Notes: a model not told the origin generated them from the sequence alone. A stretch of 64,000 nucleotides of DNA from Diphasiastrum complanatum (GCA_029204225.1 CM055098.1:24743367-24807366), one strand, 5' to 3'. Shown: positions 31,881-43,939, counted from the stretch's first letter. Made by a program: numbers and translations.

Positions 31881-32808
31881 AGGATGAACTATTTATGTTC
31901 TCCTGTCTGTTCTGTGCTGACTTGTTTCTTGGGTTTTGGCGGCAATCCATGGCTGCATGACCCTTCTTGTGGCACTGGATACACTCAATCTTTGGATTGA
32001 GCCAGCAGGTATCTATTGTATGCTCGTCTCTTCTGCATCTCACACAAGTCTTCTTGTCTGCACCTTGTTGTTTCGACCTCCCTTTGGTCTTCCAGTTGCC
32101 CTTGCTTGTTCCATCTACTTGTTGGTCATGATCCTGCCTCTGATTGGACTTAGGCTTAAATTGTTTTTTTGATTTTTTTTTGTTGCCGTAGAGAGCCTGG
32201 TCAGAACCATCTTTGTGATCCAGATGTTCTTTAGCCTCGACTTCCTCTTGAATCTCGATAATCGTCTTTTTGAGGTTCATGGCGGGATCTTTCACGAGCA
32301 GGGTCCTTGTCATCTAGAATGATCTGGGTAAGGCTCTCAACAGGTACATGAGCTGCTTCTCAGCTGACACAACATTCTCTATTCCAGAGTTATGTATTGA
32401 CAGAAACAGATCCTTCATCTTTCTTACGAAAGAAGTGAGGTCTTTTCCATCCCACTGCAAATTCGTCAGTTGATCTTCCAACATCATGATTTGACTTCTT
32501 GATTTCGTCTGAAATCTGGTGAGTAATGCAACCCACATCTCCTTAGCTTTGGAGAGTGTATCCAGGTCAAGTGTGAGGCTATCTTCAATGGAAGATGATA
32601 GCAAGGCTACTGCCTTGTCGTTTTTCTCTCTCCATTCGTGTAGCTCCTTGTCTATTATTGTAGGCATTTCTTCTATGCCATCCACCCAGAGGAAGAGTCC
32701 TTCGCCCTTGAGTATCAAAGATGTCTTAACTTTCCAGGCTAGAAAGTTAGATCTTGAAGAATCAAGTATCATGCAGATCTTGCTCTGCATGCTACTAATT
32801 GAAGCCAT
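31813..32808 (-). pseudogene. Element D Gag with two zinc knuckles
   Basis: From the ATG at 32808 the frame reads a UBN2-type Gag (LAWKVKTSLILKGEGLFLWV, then MWVALLTRFQTKSR and LSIHNSGIE). A TAG at 32314 falls where the homologue at 46.3 kb has Gln (RSFQMTRTLL). The same frame resumes with a Lys-rich segment and two CCHC knuckles, CVRCRRDEHTIDTC and CIQCHKKGHAAMDC. Apart from the nonsense codon and the distal frameshift it is well preserved. It is the better of the two gag copies of this family. Confidence 0.9.
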
Positions 32809-32907
32809 TGCTTCTTGAAGTCTATTTCCTTGTTGATGGTTGATTGTCTAATTGCTTGGCCTCCTGGATCTAATCGCTTCTCGGCTATGTCAGAGTATGA
32901 CAGGGTG

Positions 32908-32919
32908 GCTCTAATACCA
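32908..32919 (-). other. Element D primer binding site
   Basis: On the minus strand TGGTATTAGAGC lies one base inside the LTR end (TG...CA boundary at 32921). It differs from the usual initiator tRNA-Met site by C to T, and the identical variant occurs at 45794-45805. Confidence 0.85.
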
Positions 32920-32920
32920 C

Positions 32921-33890
32921 TGTGGAGAATGATGACTGATGAATTCGTTGGATTCGCAAGACTTTCACGAAGGCGAATCAAGCATGACTCTCTTTGTCTC
33001 GGATGGAGTTCAGATGTGTTCACTGGACATTGCCAGCTGAATCACTCCTATAGTCCTCCAGAGCGTAGTCAGTCACTACTAATCTACGTTCATAAAACTA
33101 ATACAACATTCAACATAGTTTCAACCAAAGTGTGGAACTCAAAGTGAACAAGAAGAAACTCAGACACGCGATTAATAGTAGAAACATTTGCATTTGAGAT
33201 CAGACACAACACAAATTGATATGTGCGTGAAGGCTACAATATCATCTATTGATTTTTTTTCTTTGATTCTTTATGCACTACCTGCATATCCACGTAGTGC
33301 ATTGGCATGAGAGAAACATGGTTCTCTCACGAGTAATTGTCTTGTTTTACTAGCGGACAGTTGGATCTTCTGATCCTAGACAAAATTGTCTTCTCACTCA
33401 AGCGGACAAGTATTCTGTATTTTTCTTCTTGGTTGCTTACTAGCATCAGACTATTTTGTTGTTACACTATGTGTATCTGTTGATCTATATGTCAAGTATC
33501 ATCCAATAAGCATGATCGCTCTATGTAAATCTAAGATTAGAGTGATTAAGCAACTAGTCAGGGAGTTACAAGAGTGGTAGATTAGCCACGACCTAGGAAG
33601 TATCTGCTGACGTCATGCCATCAGATCAGATCTTTGTACTTTTGGGTACTTGCGTGATCTTAGCTGGTACTCTTTGGAGCGTCAAAGCAAAACGGATTCC
33701 ATTTTGCCCGTATGCCTTTCTCTAGTACTGGACCACAAAGAAATCTCGTTTGTAGATCTTTCATGTTTGGGAAACGTTCGTCTTCGTCTCCTTTGACTTT
33801 TGTGTTTGTGAAACTCTTCGTGTTTCATGTCTCCAGATTTTCGAGTTCGCGAACATCTTCGTTAGGTTGAGGGCTAAAAGCTAACAAGGC
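32921..33890 (-). mobile_element. Element D 5' LTR
   Basis: The LTR 3' end is fixed by the PBS (minus strand ...TTCTCCACA then G and the PBS). The other end is not defined; I place it before the plus-strand RNase H remnant that begins near 33.92 kb. Only the first few hundred bases are securely LTR. Confidence 0.5.
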
Positions 33891-33919
33891 TTTGTAGTTG
33901 GAAACATTTCATTTCTTCA

Positions 33920-34587
33920 TTGTAGGATCTCTTATGTACACCATGATCTGTACCAGGCCAGAGATAGCGTCTATAGTCAGCTCTCTCAGTTAGTTTATGA
34001 CTAATCCTGGTATAACACATTGGAAGGCTCTTGTCAGAGTCATGAGATATCTTCGAGCTACTATGGACTTTTGCATTTGTTATGGAGCAGTCGGCAATGA
34101 CAAACTCAATTTACTCAGTGGTTACACAGATGCAAGCTGGGTAGGAGATGTAGATACTCGTAAATCCACTTTCGTCTTTATATTCTTCCTCAACAACGGT
34201 CCAATTTCCTGGAACAATCGCAACCAATCTTCAATAGCTCTATCTTCCACTAAATCATAGTATATTGTAGCCTCTCATGCTACAAAGGAAGCAATTTGGT
34301 TGAGGAACTTATCTTAGATATCAGTCTGAATGAATATGCTCCGACGACATTATTTTGCAATAATCAAAGTGCCATCACTTTGTCAACCAACCCTAGATTT
34401 CATTCCAAGAGTAAGCACATTGAACTGAAGTATCATTTCATCATAAACAAAGTTCTCAACGAAGAGGTCAGATTGCAGTACTGTAGAATGCTAGATATGA
34501 TAGCTAATATTTTTAATAAAGCATTAAGTTTGGAGATTCTGCGTAGAACTAAGTTTGAAGGTCAAGGCATTCAAGGATTCAGATTAA
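33920..34587 (+). pseudogene. Copia RT end and RNase H remnant, family 2
   Basis: Reading begins near VGSLMYTMICTRPEI, the end of RT. It continues with HWKALVRVMRYLRATMDF, SGYTDASWVGDVDTRKST, FLNNGPISWNNRNQSSIALSSTKS, FCNNQSAITLS and IANIFNKALSLEIL. The motif Asp and Asn positions are visible, but the SSTE Glu is lost (TKS then stop), and there are shifts near 34260 and 34310. It ends at the polypurine tract (AAGGGAGAG) before the LTR at 34595. Confidence 0.88.
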
Positions 34588-34594
34588 GGGAGAG

Positions 34595-35570
34595 TGTTGG
34601 ATTATTCTCCTGATGATTGAGTAATCGTTTTTAATTTTCATCCACTACATTACCTAGCTCTGCAGTTTATGATCGAATAATCGGTTATAATCTTCATCCA
34701 TTATTTATCCAGTTTTGCGGATTTTCCTATGACTTTACTCAGTCTGCAGAATTACACGGAGTGCTACCACAGTGTTACATTCTTCGTTGTCAGGAATCCC
34801 ATTGAAAAATGCAGTGTCGTTTTTTCGCATTTTTCGCCCGACAGAAATCTCGTGTACATTAACAGTGTCACATTTTTCGCTTTTTCCAAAGAGCCTCAAA
34901 TATTAAGGAAATGACTCTGGCAAAGTGTGGGGCAACCCAAAATGAGATTAAGGGCACCTTCTCCTTTTTCACCTTTTTCACGAAAAACCCGACAGTGTCG
35001 CCTGTGGCTGTTTTAGTTCATTTCTGCAAAGCTACAATTTTGGTTCATTTATGCAGACAGAATGTTTACGGCCAATTTCACCACTTATCAGCAATCAATG
35101 ACAAGGACCGGATGGATGCCAGCGGATCACCAGCCAACTGGCGATCACAATTGATGACCTAATTTCTTAGTATAAATAACTGTTCATATTCATACAATTT
35201 AAATTAATTGAAAATCAGAATTATCAAAAGCATTTGAATAGTTAGCTCTCTCTCTAAAGTCTGTGAGCTTGAACACTCCTGAGCGTTCTAGCTCAGTTCT
35301 TAGAGTTGTTTTAGATATTGCTATTGCGCTACTGCTTATCAATATTGCGCATTAATTCATACTTTCTTTTAGCCACTCAGAAATTGCTTAGAGTATGCGG
35401 TTTTGATCTACAACTTATTGTACTCATTTACTTCTATTTCGTTTTGAATCAATACTATTATTTATTAAGTTTAGCTTTGTGTCAGAATGTATGCGTTTTT
35501 TGGAGTTCTTCGTGACTAGTTATTTGTCTGATAATTTTTTATGCTTAATTGTTTGGCTATGTAATCAATA
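34595..35570 (+). mobile_element. Family 2 LTR, longer form
   Basis: It starts TGTTGGATTATTCTCC and has TATAAATAACTG near 35170-35181, as in the 27880 copy. It is about 350 bases longer. Near its start the stretch TAATCGTTTTTAATTTTCATCCA is repeated in diverged form (about 34621 and 34677), and it then contains TTTTTCGC/GTGTCG-rich sequence (34810-35020) related to the 44.8-kb LTR. It is followed at once by a truncated gag, so it could be the 3' LTR of the upstream remnant, the 5' LTR of the downstream one, or a shared one. Confidence 0.7.
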
Positions 35571-35576
35571 CAATAG

Positions 35577-37290
35577 ATGGCTGCTTTCGGATCAGTCATA
35601 GACGATCAAGACGCAATTATGACGTTGCTTTGAAGCTTGCCCTCTACATATGGGAACTTGGTGATGATCATATCACCACACTCAGATTTAACTCTTACTA
35701 GAGTTATCACTATGTTGCTGCAAGAAGATAATCGAAGAAGTCAAGACACTCCGTCTACTTTCTCCTCTCAGGCTCTATATGTCAACAAAGACTCTAAGCG
35801 ACAGAAGTAGAAAAGCTCCAAGAAGGCTTCAACGAATCAGAAACAGACTCAAAGTCAAGAACAATCATCGAATCCACAATCGAAAAAGAAGATGTTTTGC
35901 AGGTATTGCAAGTACAAGAACTATGAGATCAAGGATTGCCAAATTCATCAAGTGAAGAACATAGCCAAGCAACCTGATCAACAAGCAAATACGGTTTCAT
36001 CGTGTCCCCAAATCGAAGTGGTCGAAGGCGCATTCATGGTCAAAGATCAAAACACATTTTTGGATCAAGGCGCATCATTAAACAGAAATCAGAGGCTTTC
36101 ATCAAATTTAGACAATTCAAAGAGCATGCTGAGAATCAAACTGGCAAACAAATCAAAGCACTGAGGTCAAACAATGGGGGAAATACATCTCCAATGAATT
36201 CAAGGACTATTGCCTTAACAACGGTATTGAGCAACAATATATCACTTCCTATTCACTCAGTCAAATGGTCTTGGTGAGAGAAAGAACAGAACCTTAGTTG
36301 AATTGGCAAAGTGCATGTTATCACATGCGACACTTCCAATGTGCTTCTGTATTGAAGCTGTTTCAACAACAACCTATATCTAGAAAAGATGTTCTACTAA
36401 AGGCCCCTCAGACAGAACACCATTTGAAGTTTGGACAGGTACCAAACCTTCTTTATCAAACTTACGAGTTTTTGGATGTACTAATTTTGCGTAGATTCCT
36501 CGTGATCTCAGGAAGAAGCTCGACTTCCAGAGTATCAAGTGTGTTTTCTTCAGCTACACTATTGCAGATCAAACCTACAAGTTGTTCGATCCCATTGAGT
36601 CGAAGATATTCACTAGCCGGGATGTCATCTTCATCGAAGATCAGTTTCAAGACCTCAAAAAAAAGAGCAGTTCCCTTGTAGCGGACCTATCAGATTCTCC
36701 TGACGCTTTGAACTTTCTAGTTTCTCAGTCAACTATTTCTATTGAAGGTCCAAGCTTTTCTACTCTTGACAAACAACAAATCAATGATGAATCAAAAGAT
36801 GATGATGTTGCAGATCAGCAACTACAATATGACGGAAATAGTTAACTTCTTGTATTACCTAGAAGATCTTCAAGAACCAACGGACCACCTAATCGGCATA
36901 TCGACAAGTCTACAACTTATCTTGTTTAGGAGCCAACGTCTGTCCAAGAGGCACTTAGTCAGCCTGATTCAAATCTCTGGAAAGACACCTTGGATAAAGA
37001 GTATTCATCTCTTATCAAGAACCATACATGGACAATTGTCGAATTACCTGCCAACAGAAACGTGGTTGATTGCAAATGGATTTTCAAAGTCAAGTACAAT
37101 GCAGATGGAAGCATCAACAGAAGAAATACATGACTTGCAACCGGAGGATTTTAGCAGGTATACAATGTCAATTACACTAAGACCTTCAGTCCAGTAGTCA
37201 AACATTCTTCTATTCGACTTTTCTATCATTTGCTGCTGCAGCAGATTTGGAAATACATCAAATGGATGTACTTCTGCACACCACTTTCTA
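35577..37290 (+). pseudogene. Copia Gag-Pol remnant, family 2 (gag, integrase, RT start)
   Basis: It starts ATGGCTGCTTTCGGA and jumps to VIDDQD of Gag, so most of gag is deleted. The knuckle region CRYCKYKNYEIKDC follows KKKMF (His is lost). Protease is reduced to a few codons. Integrase reads IKALRSNNGG, NGIEQQY and the late part DFQSIKCVFFSY and LFDPIESKIFTSRDVIF in shifting frames. The RT start is LWKDTLDKEYSSLIKNHTW then VVDCKWIFKVKYNADGSIN. Homology stops near 37290. No catalytic RT motif remains. Confidence 0.82.
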
Positions 37291-37364
37291 ACAGAGATGA
37301 CCCGTGACTATGGCCTGACCTCTGACTAGGGGACCCAGTATCTGACATAATGGGTGCAACGAAA

Positions 37365-37815
37365 TAAGAATTTATGAGGGGAGGTATATAATGTAGCATC
37401 TATGAGCTGGTAACAATCTAGCATATATCTAAAAAAAAAATGTATTAGCAGAGGTCGGAATCGACCTCGGAATAATAGATGATATACGGAATTAAACAGA
37501 AACATGTATTTCGAGGTCTATTATGACCTCCATGATTTCCACCCTTTGTCAACAGATTCATCAATAAATGTAGAGGTTTGTTTCTAAAATGTGTACATGT
37601 ATTTTCATAAATCCTAATGTAAAATAAAACTGAATATATTTCTACATTACAAAACTTGCATCTACAACAAAAGATAGGAGATAAGCATTTATGAGTAGAG
37701 GTATATAAGCTAGCATTTATGAGCTGGTAACAATCTAGCATATAATCTGTTTATGAATTATAAAAAATGCATGAGTAGAGGTCGGAATGGACCTCGAAAT
37801 AACGGATGGTATATT
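37365..37815 (+). repeat. Direct repeat of about 125 bases with GAGGTCGGAATCGACCTC palindrome
   Basis: Two copies (37365-37490 and 37680-37810) share AGGTATATAA, CTATGAGCTGGTAACAATCT and the near-palindrome GAGGTCGGAAT(C/G)GACCTC. A third related word (CGAGGTCTATTATGACCTC) sits between them at about 37511. The sequence from 37290 to 38085 has no coding frame. Confidence 0.75.
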
Positions 37816-38084
37816 TCCTTCAATAGAGTTTTGTGAAACAAATGCCAAAACTTTTATGTATACTAACTCATAGCTACAATGTCAATACCAACACATATAT
37901 TGTCCATTCACGACCATTTCAAGTTCAAGGAACAATGATGATCCAAGTTGAACCACATTGAGGAATAAACATCAATAAGAGGCTCACTGGCCCCACAAGT
38001 GACTTGTATTTAATGAGGGGGTATCTCTTATTTGACTTAAGAATTTGACTAACACTAAGATGGAGGCTTAGTGATTGATGAAAT

Positions 38085-39062
38085 GAACAAAATATTCTTT
38101 AAATTCACATTCCTAATAGTAGAGAGAGAAATAGAAATTGTGCCAATCCCTTGATTGCACACTCACCATCATTGGCCATGTAGATGACCTTCTTGTCACC
38201 TTCATATGCCATCAATGATGAGCAATACTCTTTATGAAATGTCATATGTGACTATCAATCCACCAAGAATCAATATCTCCATGATTAGCCAAAAAACAAG
38301 AAGACATAACAAAGGAATCTTTTGAGTTTTGTTCATCAACACCATCCTCATCTAGAGTTAGATTGCTTTGCTTCTCACCTTAATTCTTTTCTTCTTGAAG
38401 CAATCACAAGCAAAATGTCCTTGGACTCCACAAAAGAAATTTTTTAGCTTTGATCTATCTTTCTTCTTGACAACAAAGTAGAAGACTCACCTTGATCTTT
38501 CCCTTTAGACCACTTGTCTTTTTCCTTGCCCTTGAAGTTGCCTCTTGAGAACATAGCCTCCTCCTCTCCAACTTGAGTTGTGTAAGTGGATCCTCCTCTT
38601 GATAGAAGCCTAAACTCCTCATTCACCAAGATTTCTTGCAAGTCCTCCATACTTGGCAATGTCTTTTGAATCATTGAATGCTTTAACCCTCGAAACAAAA
38701 GCATTAGCACTTTTATCCTTCTTTTGTAAACTTTGAAAGATTTAACTACAAAGGGTTAGAACCCTTGATGTAGACTTGGACTCATAAACTAAGTTTTCCA
38801 AGCCTCACTACATGAAGTACACTTACCAACTTTTTTGAGAAGCTCATTTGTCACATTCGTCTTGATTACATGAAGAGCTTTGAATTCTTTGTCCTCCTAT
38901 CATACCTCAACTGTCCTGGAGGTGCCAAAGGTCTCTCTTCCACACCTACAACAATATCCATCAACCATTCATCTCAAAGAGAGACTCCATTCTTACCCTT
39001 GAATAGGTTCTTGAGGTGATCCTATTGTTGCTCTTAAACATGAAGCCTCCATTTGTAGCCAT
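38085..39062 (-). pseudogene. Element C Gag and protease start (copia, TGTGAAA family)
   Basis: The ATG at 39062 begins MATNGGFMFKSNNRI, followed by RVRMESLF with stops. The later frame 38710-38444 reads TLPSMEDLQEILVNEEFRLLSRGGS, matching the Gag of element B closely, then a Lys-rich segment and remnants of the knuckle. Protease is indicated by a WWIDS...HMTFHKEY-like string near 38225-38270 with a deletion over the active site. The element is lost beyond 38085. Confidence 0.8.
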
Positions 39063-39613
39063 GTTGCCATGATTTGACTTCTCTTTCAACTTGTTCCAGT
39101 GCACTTAGCACTCTCTTGAAAGTCAACAAATAAATCCAACCAAAAATCACAAAGATATGAAACCTCTCAAATCTCTTTCTTGTAAATAACTAACTAATCC
39201 AACACATAGAATTGATGACACTTGATCAACACATGATCAACCTAGAATATCATGAATATTTACATTCTTCTAAGATTGAAACACACTCTCAAAATGTCCA
39301 ACAACTTCAAAATCAAGAGATCCTATCAACTCCTACATGCAAAAACTAGGAACATGGTATATATAGAATTTTGAAGAATGATGTATCCCCTTTCTTATGC
39401 AATAAAACTCGTCACAATCCAACAAGTAGAGAAGGAAATCGGCCTACTACAAGTGTTTTGACCTAAATTGAGCTTTGGATCTCAAAAATCCTTTTTCTAC
39501 ACTTGGAAATGCTTGATTTTGACAAGGAACCACTCTAACACACTCTAGAATTGATAGCACCTCCAAATTAATCACTAGAATTGGCTTCTCCTCCAAATAT
39601 AGCCTGAAACAAA

Positions 39614-39625
39614 GCTTTCATACCA
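39614..39625 (-). other. Element C primer binding site
   Basis: TGGTATGAAAGC on the minus strand directly abuts the LTR end. It is the copia initiator-tRNA site with two differences, and it shows what the matching site of element B would have looked like. Confidence 0.75.
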
Positions 39626-40288
39626 TGTGAAAAAAATCAGATCCATATGACCTAATTATGCCCTTTGATGTTTAGCTAGTTTGGAGAGCACAACTAGCTT
39701 CACTATCAATGTAGAAATCATGCATCAACTACACATAGAAGATGAAAACTTACTAAGAACTTGTCATAAACACTTAGATATCATATGCTATTGTCCCTAT
39801 CCATACAACAGTCGTACTATAATAGTACACACACATGTGGATTCATATACATAAGAAAATCAACATTCCATAGACAAAATTCACTATATCATCACCAAGA
39901 TGCAAGAGATTGATGTAGAAATCCAAAGAGATATCTTTCATAAGAATGAATGAGAGAAGAATGAGAGAGATGAATTTTTCCCATGCCTGTATGCCTATTT
40001 ATAACAGACTCTTGACCATTTAGATGATCTTGCCTAAGCTTATCAACTTATGGAACTTTCTGGGTACTTGCCAAAAATCTAGACTAAGTTGACTAGATTC
40101 AATGTATCTCTTCTAACCAATTAGAGTAGGTCCAAATCCGACCTAATCCACCTATATACTTGCTAAAAATAGTAAGGATACTATTTTTAGTCCTTATTGT
40201 CATAAAGAAATCTATCTCTAAGTTGAAAATTCACTTTGGACTCCAAATAGCCAAATTAGACAACTTAACCAGTTGATAATTTGTCACA
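39626..40288 (-). mobile_element. Element C 5' LTR
   Basis: A 663-bp LTR, minus strand TGTGACAAATTATCAAC...TTTTTTTCACA, aligning with the LTRs of A, B and E. The 3' terminus is fixed by the adjoining PBS. Only 22 bases separate it from the start of the inverted-repeat copy at 40310. Confidence 0.85.
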
Positions 40289-40309
40289 TTTCTTAACAAA
40301 TTTGAAGCA

Positions 40310-42362
40310 AGTTCATAAATTTAGTCACCTATGAACTAGGGTATCAAACCTATTAAATAATGGTAAAAAGAAGGCGTCTTCAAGCGAGATGTACTTATTT
40401 TCTAGGCTTAGATTCAAACTACTTTTTTTTTGTGCAATTATGATAGATTTTATTCATAGCATGTTAGAATGCAATGATATGGATTTTTATGGTAAAGCTG
40501 CAAAATTTGTTTTCTCTAGGGCAGGAAATAGAGGTATAAGAAAATTTCATTTGATTGGGATTTTCAGAATATCATTTGATGTATAAATATATGTGCAAAT
40601 ATGTTCAATGGAAGATGTGCTTTGAAAAATCTGACTTCATTGAGATTTTGCCATGATAATTTGGTATTTTTTTGAGGCAGGCAAAGGCAAAGTTTTCAGG
40701 GTTAGGGTTCTTGGAGGTAGAAAATGGTGAGTTGTCCTGGAGAAAGGAAATGTTTGAATGGCACAAAGGAGTCGTGATCTAATTTCAAACTAAATAAATC
40801 GCTTGCACTTAAATTGGCTCCTTAGGGAGTGTCCATGATTCCTGAGCATGGAGGAATAGCAGTGTATAAATTAAAAATCTAGCAAAATCTATGTGCTGAT
40901 ATTAGTCAAAGACATTGCGATTTAACATTAACGGCGCAACCTGCTCAAGCATTCAAGCTGCAGATTCTAGAGAGCGGAAGTAGTCTGTGCCTACACATCA
41001 ACATGTCGAGTGCAGGCATGGGCAGTTTTTCCGGCTATTCACTACCAAGAAAGTACAGTGTCGTAATGGTTATGGTTGTCCTCATTCCGTCCCTGTGGAT
41101 TACTTTAAAAGTATTGTGGATGCTAATTTTCTCCAAGAACAACGTCCAGTTTGAACATCGCGTGGACATGTCACAAGATCAGTCCCATATCGTATCTTCA
41201 CATGCGCAATCTAACAGTGGCCAGCAGATGATCGCGATTGCCATGGACGCAAGCAGGTCGGATTCATTAGCTGGAAAAGAGGTAATCTGTTTAATGTTAT
41301 TGACGTGGAAATAGTTGCCTGAGCAATTTTGTCTCAGAACTTGCAAAAAACAATATCACAAGAAACAAACTGACAGAGTTTAGCTGATTCAATCGTGGGC
41401 TGAAGCAGTTCGTAAGCACGGATAAATAACACTTTCATTTTCAAATTGCAGGTAGCGGCGGTGATTATGCCGGGAGATCAGATACCCAGCCAAGTCGCAA
41501 TCGAAATGAAAATGACTTCATGTGCGTACAAAATAATGGACGGATAGCACATCAATTGTTTCCGCAGGAAATTGCAGAACACCACTTTCAACTGTGGAAG
41601 AGGTGGTAGTCTGACTTATCGATTTTTAACTCATAGTAATGGAATGATTCTATGATTCTTACTTTGCACAAGAAAGGAGATTGGTTGCTGCAGCTATTCG
41701 CTGATTAACATTTAAAAGTCGTATCATTGTAGCGAAAACTTACAGTTTGCATAGAGCAAACTACGACAAGAAGCACAGGTTACACTGTGTGAATCTGAAC
41801 TAGCATCTGTTTTTACCGCCAGAAATGACTATTGTAGAGCTTTATTTGAAAGAAATGACTCCGTGAAATTTGATCAAAACCATTGTTAGTTGATGCCACA
41901 TATTTGGAATAAGCTAGTCTACTGTTCAGTATTATTCTATCGATTGTTTCAGTGATTATGAGCAATGCGCATGATTCTATAATTCTTAGTTTCCACAAGT
42001 AACTTGATTGGTTGCTGCTATTCGTTAATTGGCAGCTGGTTAAAACTTACAATTTACGTAGTGGAAAAGAGAACAAGAAGCAGAGATTATCCAGTGTAGA
42101 AACAGTTAGCATTGTAAACCCCTGTTTCACAAACATTAGCTTCCGTGAATTTGATAATAATAATTGCTTTAATGCCACACTTTTCGCAAAATCTACTTAC
42201 GTTTCACTGCTGTCTACTGCTCAACATTATTATCTCCATTATGTGCATTGTGTATGGACGCATGGTTGTGGGCAGTTATTGAAATACAACTGAGAAGCTG
42301 AAGAATGCATCAATACTTCGGATCGTTTTTTCTACTTTGGTGAACTTAGATTTCAGAAGTGG
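40310..42362 (+). repeat. 2-kb inverted repeat, copy 2 (gene-fragment duplication)
   Basis: Inverted partner of 406-2377. The left end shows GTTCATA (40311-40317) pairing with TATGAAC (40330-40336). The right end stops at CAGAAGTGG. Inside, about 41645-41930 and 41972-42195 are diverged tandem copies (spacing about 327 bases) sharing GGTTGCTGC(AG)CTATTCG, AAAACTTACA and AAGAAGCA words. The two 2-kb copies are interrupted differently by small indels, so they diverged independently after duplication. Confidence 0.85.
41003..41281 (+). CDS. First coding exon of unidentified membrane protein, second copy
   Basis: ATG start, 93 codons, ending AAA-GAG before a GT donor, as in 1417-1695. One predicted transmembrane segment (residues about 20-45) and a polar stem follow. 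A GCAG acceptor lies at about 41450. In phase 0 the next exon would add about 31 residues (starting VAAVIMPGD) to a stop. In another phase a longer open stretch (SGGDYAGRSD ... HHFQLWKRW) exists and is similar in the other copy. Both copies keep the exon open, but the downstream gene is not present. Confidence 0.5.
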
Positions 42363-42365
42363 CAT

Positions 42366-42388
42366 CCCAAAAGTAAGCCACTTTTGGG
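42366..42388. other. Perfect 9-bp hairpin at the edge of the inverted repeat
   Basis: CCCAAAAGT-AAGCC-ACTTTTGGG. It lies four bases outside the end of homology with copy 1. Confidence 0.8.
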
Positions 42389-42389
42389 C

Positions 42390-43520
42390 GTACTGCCTAT
42401 AAGTCAGGACAGGAGTCAAAAGGATAAATCCTCATCTTGATTAGAGTATTATTATCAAGGCCTATTTTGCAATAAAACTTGCTAAAAGGCAGTCACACTT
42501 AAGAAATGCCCTTTGTGTACCCTCACGAATTTATTTCAAGACATTAATGCCAAGTGCTCAGGCTTCTTTCATATTTTAGATGAACCTGCCTCCACACAAT
42601 GTTCATGTGAATTTCACAACCAGAATTTTATGTGATCATTCTTTCATAATCAGCCAATCAAATGTTGACACATAGCACATAGCTTTCTGGTGAATGTGCA
42701 TGTGAACGGCCAATAATGAGCTTCCACATAGCACATGCACATCATGGTAAAATGTACGTGCGCTAAGTGGCAGCCTGCTATTGGCTGTGCACAGGAACAT
42801 TCTACCAAACAACAAAATTGACAAAAATATTTTCTTTCTATTTTGTACAAGTCATCTCGTACGGCTTTTTCATCTTTGGCACGGGTAAATTATGCTCTCA
42901 TTCTTGAGTATTATGTGCATTGGGTCCAAAAGATGGTTTATCAACAATTGTCCCAATATGGAAATTCATTATTGATAACCTCTTTATACCAAGAGGGAGG
43001 TGCCCGGGATCTTGATTGGATCTCCAAATTGAAGCCAATCACTTGCCTTTAAGATTAAGAAACAAGCACACACATTTAATCTAGATTATTGTTCGAAGAG
43101 AGAGAGAATGTTAAAAATATGACAATCCGCCCAAATATATGATGTACGTTCATGGCGTGAGGACATTGACCAACAAGTCCACCGCGTAGAGGGTGATTGG
43201 GCGAAAGGAATCGAGTGTGGCTCTCATAAATCATATTTAGCAGATGTTGTGAGTGACGTGCTTGCAGATACTCGCCACAAATGGCATATGCATTGTAGCC
43301 ACTAGTTTGGAGCCCTGCATTGAAACAAAACAACCGACTTAATTGTGAGTGTAAAGATTGCTTCAAGCAACAACGAGAGGCAGCTAAAAAGTGACTGGAG
43401 GCTACAAGACATTCTCACTTGCGTAGCGGCAGCCGGGGTTCCTTTCATGCCCATTTTGTAAGTCTACAACCATAAGTTGAATTTTATCTTGCTAATCTTC
43501 TTGTATTATTGTCCTCTGTA
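42390..43520. other. Unassigned region
   Basis: No gene, LTR or repeat structure recognised. Open stretches of 60-95 codons have no motifs. Confidence 0.3.
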
Positions 43521-43526
43521 TGACCC

Positions 43527-43740
43527 TCAGAATATCCCTCAAAAAATACTCTTTTGTGAATAGGGCAGTCGCTGAGGGACATTCCGAGGTTTCTTGATAT
43601 TTCTCTCGAAAACAACTCTTTTGTGATCAGGGCAATCACCGGGGACATTCCAAGGTCTCTTGATATAGCCCTCGAAAAACACTCTTTTGTGATTGAGGCA
43701 GCTGGCGAGGGATATTCCGAGGTCCCTCAATATATCCCTC
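43527..43740 (+). repeat. Minisatellite, three units of about 66 bases
   Basis: The core CTCTTTTGTGA recurs at 43549, 43617 and 43682, each followed by AGGGCAG/AGGCAG and GGGAYATTCCGAGGT, and preceded by ATATCCCTCGAAAAA-like sequence. A fourth partial unit ends near 43750. Confidence 0.85.
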
Positions 43741-43939
43741 AGAATTTGTTTTTTTTAACGAGATGAAAATACTCAATGGATCCTTGGGGCCCAATGCAAA
43801 TTTCCAGGGGTTTTTTTATCGAGGGATAGATCGTTGGATATATCGACACAAAAGAACTTATTTTTTTTATATTTTTGCTTGAGAAAAGCCTAGGTATTAG
43901 GGTCAAAAAAAAATTTAAATGATGTAGTGTGAAAGGCTA

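Noticed and set aside
40389-40586. Open frame at the start of the inverted repeat as a protein gene
   Set aside because: It is similar in both copies, but the frame is not kept to the same ends and lies upstream of the ATG exon; more likely upstream or untranslated sequence.
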